Shown piece by piece: positions 1-11,140 of a stretch of 64,000 nt of DNA. A model generated the notes under the pieces. The model was given only the letters and a program-made list of their open reading frames with translations, had not been told where the DNA came from and searched no databases. The stretch covers positions 14,080,501-14,144,500 of the forward strand of contig NC_090283.1 of the NCBI RefSeq assembly GCF_037392515.1. The letters are read 5' to 3'. Numbering within the stretch: position 1 is the stretch's first letter; every line of letters begins with the position of its first letter. The stretch comes from Haliotis asinina. Taxonomy: Eukaryota > Mollusca > Gastropoda > Lepetellida > Haliotidae. Made by a program: the position numbers and the translations under genes.

Positions 1-2757
1 CTGGAAGCAGCAAGAAAGGGCTTAATTCTGTGCCCAAGAGGCGGAACAAGGGAAGACTTTTTGTTGTACAAATCCTCATAGAGAGGATTAAAAACACAAT
101 TAAATGCGGGGTTAGACTCATTAGAAGCTAATTTTGTAATGTATTGTAAAGATAGTTTGATACGACGTAAGTTGAGAGAAGGCTCATCAGCTTCGACGTA
201 TAGACTGTCGATAGGAGAGGTTCTAAAAGAACCAAGACAAAGTCTTAGGCCTTGGTGGTGAACAGGATCAAGTAGTTTTAGGTTGCTTTGACAAGCGCCA
301 CCATATACGATGGAGCCGTAATCAAGTTTAGATCGGATCAGTGATCTATATAAGTGAAGAAGGGTAGATTGATCCCCTCCCCATTTTGAATTTGAAACAA
401 CCTTTAATAAATCGAGTGCCTTCAGGCATTTGGCTTTAAGGGATTTTAATATGTGGCAAAAAGGTCAAATGTGAGTCGAAAATAAGTCCCAAGAACTTGG
501 CCTCCTTGACGACTTTGATTGGGGTACCACTGAGAAATAACTCTGGTTCTTTATGGGGTTTGTATGTACGACAGAAGTGTATACAATTGGTTTTTGATTT
601 AGAAAATTTAAAATCGTTTTCAAGACACCATTTATCAATTTTGTTTAAACACAGCTGCAGTTGCCGTTCAATAGTATGCATATTCTTACCGCGGCAAGAA
701 ATATTAAAATCATCCACAAATGAATATCCATCGATTAAATCGTTTAAAACTTTAGATAAACTGTTGATCTTGACGCTAAAAAGAGTGACTGACAAAATAC
801 TGCCTTGTGGAACACCCTGATCCTGATTATAATGATCGGACAGGGTAGAACCCACGCGGACTTGAAATTGCCTGTTATTTAAAAATTTAGCAATGAATTC
901 AGGCAAACGACCTCGCAAACCGAAATCATGTAAATCTCTCAGTATCCCATATTTCCAGGTTGTGTCATATGCCTTCTCAAGATCAAAAAAGATAGACACA
1001 GCATGTTGTTTATTAATGAGTGCGTTTTTCACAAATGATTCCAGTCGCACTAAGTGATCGACAGTACTTCTGTTTTTTCGGAAACCACATTGTATGTCTG
1101 CGATAAGGTTATTTGTTTCCATGTACCAAACAAGTCGATTATTTATCATGCGTTCCATGGTCTTGCAAACACAGCTTGTTAGTGAAATAGGTCGATAATT
1201 GGACGGATCCGTATGATCACGTCCAGGTTTAGGTATTGGTACTACTATGGCGTCACACCATGACGGAGGAAAGTTACCCGATGTCCAAATCTCATCAAAA
1301 ATATTTAGAAGAGTTTCTAGGCAGGATTCTGGTAAGTGCTTCAGGAGTTGATAATGTATGTTATCAGCTCCTGTAGCAGTATCATGAGCTTGATCAAGAG
1401 CAGTATGGAGTTCATGAATAGAAAAAGTTTCATTATAATCTTCCCCATTATCTGAGTTGAAATTAATAGTTTTCTTTTCTTGTTGTTTTTGATAATGCTG
1501 GAATCTAGGTAAATAATTAGAAGAGGAAGAGTGTCTAGCGAGGGTTTCGCCCAGTTTATTTGCGATATCTGATTTATCCGTAAGTAACTGATCTCCATGT
1601 TTAAGATGATGGACAGTAGATTTAGTACCTTTGCCTTTAGATTTTTGGACCATGTTCCATACCTTGGACATGGGTGTCCGAGAATTTATTTTGGATACAT
1701 AATTTTGCCAAGATTCACGTTTGCTTTGTTTAAAAGTACGTCGTGCTTTAGCATTTAAAATTTAAAATTTATTTAAATTATGCACCATAGGATGGCGACG
1801 GAAATAATGTTCTGCTTTTTTCCTTGCGTTCCTAGCTTGTTTGCACTCATCGTTGAACCATGGTTTTCGTATGTGTGGAACTACAAAGGACTTTGGTATA
1901 CACTCATCAGCTATGGAATTCAGTTGATCAGAAAAGCATTTAATAGCATCGGGAACGTCAATAAAACGTTCGGGTTTAAGTTTTTCAGCACACAGTGTTT
2001 CATATAAAGTCCAGTTAGCCTTTTTAGAATTTCTTCTTGATGATGGAGGAACATCAGATGGAGTTACAGATTTTAATACAGTAGGAGAATGGTCACTTCC
2101 ACACAGGTCATCGTGGACTGACCATTCGAATTCATTTAATAGTTCAGAATTTGTAATTGACAAGTCGAGAGCAGAATAAGTCCCTGTACCAGGATGTAAA
2201 TATGTGCTGGAACCATCATTATAAATACACAAATCATTGTCAGAACAAAAGTCCTCCAACAATTTCCCTTTAGTGTTTATACTTACACTACCCCAGAGTG
2301 GGTTGTGCCCATTTAAGTCTCCCATTATAATACAGGGCTTCGGGAGTTGGTCATATAGAACCTGAAGATCAGTTTTGGCAAATGTCGAAGATGGCGAAAT
2401 ATAGAGGGAGCATAGCGTAAATGCTACATGTAAAGTAATTCTCACTGCAACAGCCTGCATATTAGTATTAAGTGAAACGGGGCTTTGAATAACGTTTTGT
2501 CTGACTAGAATGGATGCTCCGCCAGTGGCTCTATCACCCGGAGGTGAAAAACAATGATATGTATTAAAGTGACGAAGGTCAAATGTATCTGTTTGTTTTA
2601 AATATGTCTCTTGGAGACATAATGCTGAAGGTGTAAAATCTTGGACTAATAGCTGTAATTCATGTAAATTAGTCCTCAATCCTCTGCAGTTCCACTTTAC
2701 AATATTATTGGAATAAACTATCTTTTGGGGGGGATTTGTTGGAGATCTACCCCGCAC
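1..2757 (-). pseudogene. LINE A ORF2: endonuclease and reverse transcriptase, broken
   Basis: ORF2 nicks the target and reverse transcribes the element RNA. The N-terminal AP endonuclease shows WNCRGLR, LQET, GDLNGHNPLWGS and SDHSP. The RT shows PIPKPGRDHTDPSNYRPISL, FFDLEKAYDTTW, QGVPQGSILS and the catalytic FVDD. The endonuclease half (to 1762) and the RT half (1671 to 436) lie in the same frame, separated by one TAA at 1762-1764. A one-base A insertion near 440-450 (IKIP then stop, against IKSLKTKC in copy B) shifts the frame. The thumb region continues from there to the window edge. No intact protein can come from this copy. Confidence 0.88.
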
Positions 2758-3992
2758 TCTTTTAGAGGGCTACAAGCTATGTGCCCTTGAATGGACGTTT
2801 TCAGAAACGTCCATGTCTTCAAGAGACCCGTATTTATTGAACAATTGAATTTTGTTCTGTGACCCTTTAGGAGTTCTACCACTTTGATGTTTTGAAGCAT
2901 CAGGCTTTGGCTTCGGTTTACTTTTCACCGTTTGCTGACTATCAGATGTCGATTGAGACTTTGAGTGTGACTGAGATGATGATTTGTGATCAGAAGACCT
3001 TGAGGTACTAGGAAGTGATTCCTCAGTCTGTGATGATATAGCAGGGTACTATAATGCAGTGGAGAATCGCCATTTACCCAAGTCAAGGTAGTTTGGCAGC
3101 CTGTGGTTGATGTTGTTTTAGAGCTAGAAACCGATGATGTTTTTGCTACTGTTGCATAACTTTCTGTAAGATCAGATCTCTTTACCAGTGTTTTGGCCTC
3201 CGAAAAAGATATATTTTGAGTGAATTTTATTTTATTGATCTCCATTTGCTCTTTCCAAATAGGACACTGTTTAGAAAAGGACGAATGGTCGCCTGAGCAA
3301 TTGGTGCATTTTTTATAATCGCTGTCACAATCTTCTGTTGTGTGTGTCTTCTCACCACAGTGAGCACACACAACAGACAATGTACAGGTAGATACACCGT
3401 GTCCATATTTCTGGCATTTAAAACACCTGAGCGGGTTGGGGATGTAGGTATCAACTTGTATGTTGCAGTAGCCTGCCTTCACTGATTTTGGAGCATTTGG
3501 ACATAAGAAAGTAAACAGATACGTATTTGTTTTGACGGTTTCGTTGTTTCTGCGAGTTGAAAAGCGCTTGACATATAGTACACCTTGATCCTTCATTTCA
3601 GACCCTATATCAAGTTCCGACATGTCATCAAACAATCGATCTCTATCTCTCACGATACCTTTACTTGTATTCAAGGTTTTGTGTGCAGAAACCGTGACGG
3701 GAATGCCCACGAAAGATTTAATATTCATCAGATTTGTTGCTTGCTGCTTTTTCCCGCACTCGACTAGCAGGGCACCCGAACGTAAGCGTCTTATGTTCTT
3801 CACATCCCCAGCAATGCCTTGAATACCTTTGGATACAGCAAAGGGGTTCAACTTCAAAGGTGTCTTATCAGGAGTCTCAATCACAATGAAACGTGGCCAA
3901 TACTCAATCGATGTAGACGGTCTATGGTCAGTATCAACGGGGTCAATATCAAGTGGACGTTTTGTTTTTTGGGTTGGAGTTTCATAAGCCAT
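2718..3992 (-). pseudogene. LINE A ORF1: gag-like protein with three zinc knuckles
   Basis: ORF1 of such elements encodes an RNA-binding protein that coats the element RNA. I start it at the ATG at 3990-3992 (MAYETPTQKTKR). The open frame extends 61 codons further upstream, but that stretch matches the leader of copy C and is probably untranslated. Three knuckles are visible: CFKCQKYGHGVSTC, CAHCGEKTHTTEDC and CTNCSGDHSSFSKQC. The spacing of the first is C-x2-C-x4-H-x4-C. Copy C carries the same three. The long frame stops at 2925, but the related C-terminal part continues in another frame to the stop at 2718-2720, so a frameshift lies near 2925-3060. Relative to copy C, no ATG is present at the ORF2 start position. 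Confidence 0.8.
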
Positions 3993-4580
3993 GGTTAGTG
4001 TAATATGGTTCATCATCCGAGCTCCCCACCCACCACGGAGTATCACAAGGACAATGCTAAAGTAAGCGGGCCTCCAGCTTACAGCACCAAGGATACCCGG
4101 ATGATATACTCCAGCAGAAGAATTAGAAATAATTAGTCTACCAGATTGGCCCATGAGCCACCGCCTTCTGGGCATAGGACTCTAGGCAAAAGTTCAGAAC
4201 TTCAAAAATGCATTTTAAAATTCGAAAAGCTCAATGAACAAAGAGGCCAAGACCGAAAGTAAAAATCCAAATAAAATTTGTGCAATGATATATATACTCC
4301 ATGCACAGGGCTTGGCATGACCAGCCGATTGGTCGAACCGGGCCCATTCGACCACCCGTCTAGGTGAAGTCAGGGCCAAAGTGGTGTGTTGGGCAATGGA
4401 ACGCAGTTAAAAGCCCCAGTGCCCTCAACCACCAGGATGCCGTCCTCCACCGACACGGGACGCAACCCACGGCAAACGGGTTGGTGGACCAAATATCCCC
4501 CCGGGTCCACTACGGGGGTGTCGGCGAGCTCTTCGCATTACCCAGCACCCACCACGAGGAGGTGGCTCGCCACGGGTACC
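3993..4580 (-). other. LINE A 5' leader
   Basis: The reverse complement of this stretch matches the leader of copy C (about 16892-17310). Shared blocks include a GC-rich segment ending in ACCCGTGGCGAGCC, a middle segment with CCAATCGGCTGGTCATG, and a segment with GGCGGTGGCTCATGGGCC. The match ends at the junction with copy B at about 4580. Non-LTR elements usually carry an internal promoter in this leader; I see no specific promoter motif. Confidence 0.75.
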
Positions 4581-7500
4581 AACACTAAAGGTAAGTTGTT
4601 GGAGGACTTTTGTTCTGACAATGATTTATGTATTTATAATGATGGTTCCAACACATATTTACACCCTTGTACAGGGACCTATTCTGCTCTCGACTTGTCA
4701 CTGACAAATTCTGAACTATTAAATGAATTTGAATGGTCAGTCCACGATGACCTGTGTGGAAGTGACCATTTTCCGACTATATTAAAAGCTGTAACTCCAT
4801 CTGATGTTCCTCCATCATCAAGGCGGAATTTTACAAAGGCTAACTGGACTTTATATGAAACACTGTGTGCTGAAAAACTTAAACCTGAACGTTTTATTGA
4901 CGTTCCCGATGCTATTAAATGCTTTTCTGATCAACTGAATTCCATAGCTGATGAGTGTATACCAAAGTCCTCTGTAGTTCCACACAAGAAAACCATGGTT
5001 CAACGATGAGTGCAAACAAGCTAGGAAGGCAAGGAAAAAAGCAGAACATTATTTCCGTTGCCATCCCATGGTGCATAATTTAAATAAATTCAAAATTTTC
5101 AATGCTAAAGCACGGCGTACAGAACAAACGCCAATCTTGGCAAAATTATGTGTCCAAAATAAATTCTCGGACACCCATCTCCAAGGTATGGAACATGGTC
5201 CAGAAAATTAAAGGTACAGGTACTAAATCCACTGTCCATCATCTCAAACATGGAGATCAATTATTTATTGATAAATCAGATATTGCTAATAAACTGGGCG
5301 AAACTCTCGCTAAACATTCTTCCTCCTCGAATTATACACCTAAATTTCAGCAATATCAAAAACAACAAGAAAAGAAAACTATTAATTTTAATTCTGATAA
5401 TGGAGAAGATTATAATGAAACGTTTTCTATTCATGAACTCCACACTACTGTTGATCAAACTCATGACACTGCTACAGGAGCTGATAACATACATTATCAA
5501 CTCCTGAAGCATTTACCAGAATCCTGTTTAGAGACGTTCTTATCAATATTTGATGGTATTTGGACATCCGGGAAATTTCCTTCTTCATGGCGTGATGCTA
5601 TAGTAGTACCAATACCTAAACCTGGACGTGATCATACGGATCCATCCAATTATTGTCCGATTTCATTAACTAGCTGTGTTTGCAAGACCATGGAACGCAT
5701 GATAAATAATCGACTTGTTTGGTACTTGGAAACAAATAACCTTATCACAGATATACGATGTGGTTTCCGTAAATGTGGTTTCCGAAGTACAGTCGATCAC
5801 TTAGTGCGTTTAGAATGATTTGTGAAAAACACGCTGATTAATAAACAACATGCTGTGTCTATCTTCTTTGATCTTGAGAAGGCATATGGCACAACCTGGA
5901 AGTATGGCATTCTGGGAGATCTACATGATTTCGATTTGCGTGGTCGTTTGCCTGAATTCATTGCTAAATTTTTAAATAACAGACAATTTCAAGTCCGCGT
6001 GGGTTCTACCCTGTCTGATCATTACAATCAGGATCAGGGTGTTCCACAAGGCAGTATTTTGTCAGTCACTCTTTTTAGTATAAAGATAAACAGTTTATCT
6101 AAAGGTTTAAACGATTCAATTGATGGATCGTTATTTGTGGATGATTTTAATATTTCTTGTCGTGGTAAAAATATGCATACCATAGAGCGGCAGTTGCAGT
6201 TGTGTTTAAACAAAATAAATAAATGGTGTCTTGAAAACGGCTTTAAATTGTCTAAATCGAAAACTAACTGCATACATTTTTGTCGTAAGTCCAAACCACA
6301 TAAAGACCCTGAACTATCTCTAGATGGCACTCCCATTAAAGTTGTCAAGGAAGCCAAGTTCTTGGGATTCATTTTTGACTCACACCTAACGTTTCTGCCT
6401 CATATTAAATCTCTGAAAACTAAATGCCTGAAAGCCCTTGATTTGATGAAAGTGGTATCAAATTCTAAATGTGGAGGTGATCAAGGTACCCTCCTCCATC
6501 TATATCGATCACTTGTCCGTTCTAAACTTGATTATGGATCCATCGTATATGGTGGAGCCTGCAACAGCAACTTAAAATTATTAGATTCTGTTCATCATCA
6601 AGGTCTAAGACTTTGCCTTGGGTCCTTTAGAACCTTTCCTGTTGACAGTCTATATGTTGAAGCTGATGAACTATCTCTTACACAACGCGGTATAAAATTA
6701 TCTTTACAATGTATAACAAAGCTATACTCTAACGAATCTAACCCCGCATATAACTACGAGGACTTGTACAACAAAAAGCCTTCTCTTGTTGCACCTCTCG
6801 GGCACAGAATTAAACCCTTTCTTTCTTCCGCCGGCATTGAGCTGGAAAACATAGCTCCTTCCCGACTTCTTTCTTCTCCTCCTTGGCAATTAGTTAGGCC
6901 ACAAGTCGACCTAACATTAACTGCATTTAAAAAATAAGAAACTAATGAATTACAATACAAACAAGAATATGATCAGTTGAAACATAAATATAGCAATTAT
7001 AAATCCTTATTTACAGATGGGTCAAAGGATGGTGGCGCAGTGGCTTGTGCCACTGTCATTGGATCAAGAACAGTATCTTCTAGATTACCAGACAATAGTT
7101 CTATTTTTACAGCAGAAGCTAACGCCATATTAACAGCTCTTAAATATATCCAAAGACATCCTAAACATAAACAGTACATAATCTATTCAGACTCTCTTTC
7201 TTGCCTTCAGGTGCATGTAAACATACACTTTTAATAGAAATTATTGAACTTTATAACTAACTTGCGACTGGCCAATACAACATCGTCTTTGTTGGTTACC
7301 CAGTCACGTAGGTATTTCTGGGAATGTGATGACTGATCTTGCTGCAAAAGCAGCACTCAACAAATCTGTGACACCACTTCCTATTCCATATTCAGATTAC
7401 AAAGCTTGCATTAGAACGTATATCCGTGATCTGATGCAGAAGAAGTGGGACACTCAAGTAGGTATCAATAAATTACTTGAAATAAAACCGTATATTGGTT

Positions 7501-7776
7501 ACACCTACTTGGGTTGTCAGTCCAGATTTGAAGAGGTCATCATGCGACGATGTCGTATTGGGCACACAAGATATACACATAAATATTTGCTTAAAGGTGA
7601 GGATCCTCCGTTTTGTATCCCTTGTGATGGAAGAATCACAGTCAAGCATATCCTACTTGACTGTGTTGAGTATTCCATCACAAGGGATCAGTATTTTAAC
7701 TCTGAAGGATGTTTTTAATGACACAAGCTCTCATTTAATCATTGCATTTTCAAAAGAATTATTGACTGAATTTTAA
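4581..7776 (+). pseudogene. LINE B ORF2: partial endonuclease, RT, RNase H, broken
   Basis: Order: end of endonuclease with SDHFP (4581-5000), RT (about 5400-6400) with QGVPQGSILS and FVDDF, thumb to 6937, RNase H (6990-7400) with FTDGSKD, AEANAILTAL and YSDSLSCLQ, and a C-terminal zinc motif FCIPCDGRITVKHILLDC (C-x2-C-x7-H-x4-C). Breaks relative to copies A and C: a 2-base loss near 4985; TGA at 5816-5818 replacing Ser; TAA at 6935-6937; and a deletion of roughly 17 bases in RNase H near 7210 that shifts the frame. A small repeat (CGFRKCGFRS) lies at about 5755-5785. The RT catalytic residues themselves are intact. Confidence 0.88.
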
Positions 7777-8248
7777 TAGAAAATAATTTTATTATTGGAA
7801 GTTTAAATTTATAACTGTGCTTGTTAGTGGCTGTATCCTCAAAGGGAGTACTGTAAAACTATTGTCCCCCTGAGAGGGTACGTAAGTCCACAAATATTCA
7901 AAGTAAATTCAAAATTTCCACGTTTTTAATCATAGTATAAGTGTCTTTTTATTTGCATGGCTAGATTTTCCCAAATTGCTGACGGCTGAGGGGATGATGT
8001 AAATCCGGCTAGGGTCCATGCAGGTAGCAAAGGTACTGTAAGTCCCCATGGTCCCTAGTACGGTGATCTACCTTCAGTTGTTAGCAATCTATAGCCCATG
8101 CTTATCTTGTATTGTCCTCTGTAGATAAATTGTTTTAGGTATAGTTACTAGTTTTATATTCTACTCTGTGATATCCTAGTTGTTTTACTGTCCTTCGTTG
8201 ACAGGTTTTATAATAGACATATATTTCATTTCAGTATTAAATGTTCTC
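7777..8248 (+). other. LINE B 3' UTR
   Basis: Untranslated 3' region shared with copies C (22464-22930) and D (reverse complement of about 13200-13695). Common blocks include a segment with GGTCCATGCAGGTAGCAAA and one with TACCTTCAGTTGTT. It is non-coding in all three copies and leads into the shared tail. Confidence 0.8.
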
Positions 8249-8350
8249 GTCACGATATGGCTGAGATATTGCCGATGCGACGTACAATATTATCTCACTC
8301 ACTCACTCACTCACTCACTCACTCACTCACTCACTCACTCACTCACTCAC
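8249..8350 (+). repeat. LINE B terminal tail: SINE-like block plus (TCAC)n
   Basis: The block contains GGCTGAGATATTGCCGATG followed by a run of TCAC repeats. The SINEs in this window end with AGCTGGAATATTGCTGAGTG, then CGGCGTAAAACTAAACTCAC and the same TCAC run. The two blocks align with matching spacing to the microsatellite. This is the likely recognition signal for the LINE reverse transcriptase. Confidence 0.75.
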
Positions 8351-8737
8351 GTGACAGTAATAAAAGCACATGCCATACCTTTTACTGGACGAAATGTTCA
8401 TAACAGTTTTTAAAATTCCTTGCAAATATTTTGTACGGGTGTAATTTCATATTATTTTCAAGTTAATGTACATTCCTGCGGAGACCGGAGAATTCTTATT
8501 AGGAAAATTTAATTTTAAAATGTGACTTGGTTTCAATCAAGCTTTAAGAAGACGTTCGCTTTCATTTTCGTAACATTTCAAAATAATCTTTAAAAACATT
8601 CTAAAAACATTATCCAAACGTTTTTATGAAACATTTCGATGAAAAACTTCTTGAAAAACGTTTTAGAAACGTTTTGTCTTAGCTGGGAACTGTAGACTGA
8701 CCAACTAGCTCACGCATTTTACTGACTGACTCTAAGT

Positions 8738-8920
8738 GTCATGTATGTAAGTGGGTACTGTAGATTGACCCACTGTCATGCATGTAAGTGTGTACTGAAG
8801 ACTGACTCTCCACATCATGTATGTAATTGTGTACTGTAGAATGACTCACTACGTGATGTATGTATGTGTACTGGAGACTGACTCTCCACATCATGTATGT
8901 AAGTGTGTACTGTGTACGAC
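8738..8920 (-). repeat. Short divergent minisatellite, about 5 units, same family as the 54.8-62.6 kb array
   Basis: Units of about 36-40 bp contain CATGTATGTAAGTGTGTACT and GTAGACTGACCCACT. This is the reverse complement of the unit in the large array at 54.8-62.6 kb. Copies are more diverged here. The run ends just before the flank that is also found after the large array. Confidence 0.8.
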
Positions 8921-8969
8921 ACAATGCTTATGTACGATATGTGAAGTTCATTCCCAGTGTCATATCTAG

Positions 8970-10190
8970 TACATATCAGCACATGTAATGTATGGAACAA
9001 GATCGATGTAAGCTCGGTACTTCTGACTTGACAACCAAGACATGGACCTGCAGGATGTATATATACGCGTTGTTCATGTCCACGTATATACATTATTCAA
9101 AACAAATCTTCATAAGGATGAAGATTTATGGATATCAACTTCTTTATATGAGAACACAACGTTTCGGAGTTAATGCTTACTCCTTCATCAGGATAATCTT
9201 CATCCTTATGCATTTCACTTCTAAATGCCCTTCAAAGACTTAAATCTTCATATGTTTCTCTTTGGGAGCCTACCACTAGCCTTTGCCAGTGCATATGTGG
9301 AAAAGTACTATATATCCATACAGGGTACATCCAGTACCCTTACTTTTTATTGTTCAGTATATGTGATATAATGATGACAGACAGCGACACAGACAGGCAG
9401 ACAGTGTTTTATTTTGCATTTAAGCCTCAAGACATATGGTACAAATTCGGTTTGTTTGCAGCTTGCATAGGGGATGGAAACGGCAGTGATAGTAACATAC
9501 TGTAAGGAAATACATGTTGGGGAACAGTTTACAAATTGTAATTCCACGAAAATCTTGAGTTACATACAGCGTCCTCTTACTTTTAAGGACCATATAATTA
9601 ATTCATGGTAATATCATGATACACGACATGGACTTCATCTTCGACAGTGAAAATGGGTTGTCTCAGGTTAAGTTTTTACCTTAAGATAAAATAGATAAAT
9701 TTAGCTTGAAATCAAATTTGCTTGTGTTCCAAGGCTTATACAGATGCAGATTGACTGATATTTGAATTTGAACATATGATATACAACATGTAGTGTTGCA
9801 AATGATTTACAAGACATAATATTTTCGTATTCAAAACTATTAACTTCTTCAATGCAAACGTAGTGCTTGCATATGACAACCTAATTCACAAAAAAACGTC
9901 AAGACTGCTATGGGTTAACTGTGCACCTTGATTATTTCTGTTCCTAAACTTTGTTGGCAACCGCCTAGACTGGATGCTTAATTACTAAAAATATTTAGTA
10001 CAATGCATCTAAAATAGTATATACCTAAGTCCATACCTAACACATTTTACACAATGAACATCAGCCATGTTATCATATGCATGCTGTAAGAAAGCTAGAA
10101 AATCAATGCATACATTTATCAGCTTGTCGACTTGACATCGTAAAGTAGTTGAATACAAACAGTTCCCAAAAGCGGAATTCTGGTCCCCTT
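8970..10190 (+). repeat. Duplicated flank, copy 1 (paralogue of 62720-63985)
   Basis: From about 8990 this stretch matches 62740 onward in the same orientation, with an offset near 53.8 kb. Long near-identical blocks include one with GCTTGCATAGGGGATGGAAA (9461 against 63233) and one with AAGTAGTTGAATACAAACAG (10142 against 63944). Small indels separate the copies. Copy 1 carries a hairpin insertion (9105-9240) where copy 2 has a (TA)n(TG)n microsatellite. There is no convincing coding frame in either. Similarity is lost after GCGGAATTCTGG at about 10190. Confidence 0.88.
9105..9240. repeat. Hairpin element inserted in duplicated flank copy 1
   Basis: A near-perfect hairpin at 9105-9128 (AAATCTTCAT, AAGG loop, ATGAAGATTT) is followed at 9195-9210 by a 16-base inverted match (AATCTTCATCCTTATG). 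Between them lies CAACGTTTCGGAGTTAATGC, a motif type I recall as widespread in short palindromic repeats of marine invertebrates. Its absence from the paralogous copy at 62.8 kb marks it as an insertion. It is probably a MITE-like element; the class is uncertain. Confidence 0.55.
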
Positions 10191-11140
10191 CGTTAACCCT
10201 TGTAATTTACCGGAGGAGTTGACACAACTGAGTACAACACAACGGGGATAGACGGAATGTGTTTTATAAGATTAACTCATGTCAGACTGACCAAAACTAA
10301 ATCCCGGTATTAAGATTGGTGTGAAATTCTAACAATGGCACATCCATCTCTACACACTCCATTGTTAAAAGGAGACCCAGTGTTTCATAACAGGAAATCT
10401 CACATAAACCTTCAATTTTGTACACACGTATAAATGTACATCGGGAGACAGGTTGTAATAAACGCGATGTGTTATGTGGCAGGATTGTGTATTTGACATT
10501 ATTTGTGATGATGGTACATTGGCAATAAAGAAAATGTGTGATCATGGTGCATTGGCAAAAAAAAAAAAAATAAATAAAAAATAAAAAAACACCAAAAAAC
10601 AAAGACAGAAAAAAAACAAAACAAATCTTCTGCGGGGAAGTTAGATTATTTCCAAATACAACTTGACTGATTAGAATAAAGAAACGGTCAGTTTAGCAAC
10701 TGAATTTCTTTCCTCACAAAATGATATTTCACGTTTAAACTGGGACATCATATGATCCGCTTCAGTCAGTTTTATTGTCTAACTGAACGGATCTATTTTA
10801 CCATGGAAATAAAAAATATCAAGATATTCATGATTTGAAAAGACTCTTTACTCAATCATCAACTCAGTTGTTTGTTGTGACATGCCCCATAAATGTGTGA
10901 AATGTTTCATAAACATAGTAATAATCATAAACATACTCCTGAGTGGATGCAAAATGCTGGTAGTACACGCATGAAAACAGTCAAGTAGAAAACCGGCATA
11001 TTTAGCTAACCTTGTTAGATTGTTGTACACAACATACAACACATGAACGGCTAACTTCTGTGTCCGCTTATTTGAGTTCTGTTGTATTGAATTTGTCTGA
11101 AAAAGATGTGTGATATTTACAAGTATACACTGGGTCATGT
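10191..11140. other. Non-coding stretch, including an A-rich tract at 10557-10624
   Basis: I see no supported gene. The A-rich tract contains runs of A interrupted by single T or C. The part nearest 11140 is presumably the 3' UTR of the SPRY-like exon on the minus strand; a possible AATAAA signal on that strand lies near 10770. Confidence 0.5.

Larger units (their letters stand above)
1..4580 (-). mobile_element. LINE copy A: non-LTR retrotransposon with RNase H (I/Nimb-like), 3' end beyond the window
   Basis: Read on the minus strand, this copy runs from a 5' leader near 4580 through ORF1 (zinc knuckles) and ORF2 (AP endonuclease, then reverse transcriptase) and leaves the window at position 1, inside the region after the RT domain. 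It is about 95% identical at protein level to copy B where they overlap. The RNase H domain, visible in copies B, C and D, would lie outside. An AP endonuclease with a terminal RNase H and a knuckle-bearing ORF1 fits the I group; the Nimb-like label is my inference. The copy is dead: one in-frame stop and at least one frameshift lie in ORF2. Confidence 0.9.
4581..8350 (+). mobile_element. LINE copy B: 5'-truncated copy with complete 3' end
   Basis: The copy begins abruptly inside the endonuclease domain (NTKGKLLEDF at 4581), directly against the reversed leader of copy A. It runs through RT, thumb, RNase H and C-terminal zinc motif to a 3' UTR of about 570 bp. It ends in a block resembling SINE tails plus about 14 TCAC units (8293-8350). 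No TSD matching the 3' flank is visible at the 5' junction. This shows that the family uses a (TCAC)n tail rather than poly(A). Confidence 0.9.

Noticed and set aside
3993..4175. First 61 codons of the LINE A ORF1 frame as a real N-terminus
   Set aside because: The stretch matches the untranslated leader of copy C. The ATG at 3990-3992 better fits the start of the conserved protein.
4386..4580. Frame through the junction upstream of LINE B
   Set aside because: It is the reversed leader of copy A read through by chance into copy B.
1..8350. Copies A and B as a single twin-primed (5'-inverted) insertion
   Set aside because: Both contain the endonuclease and RT regions, so they are two copies rather than two halves of one.
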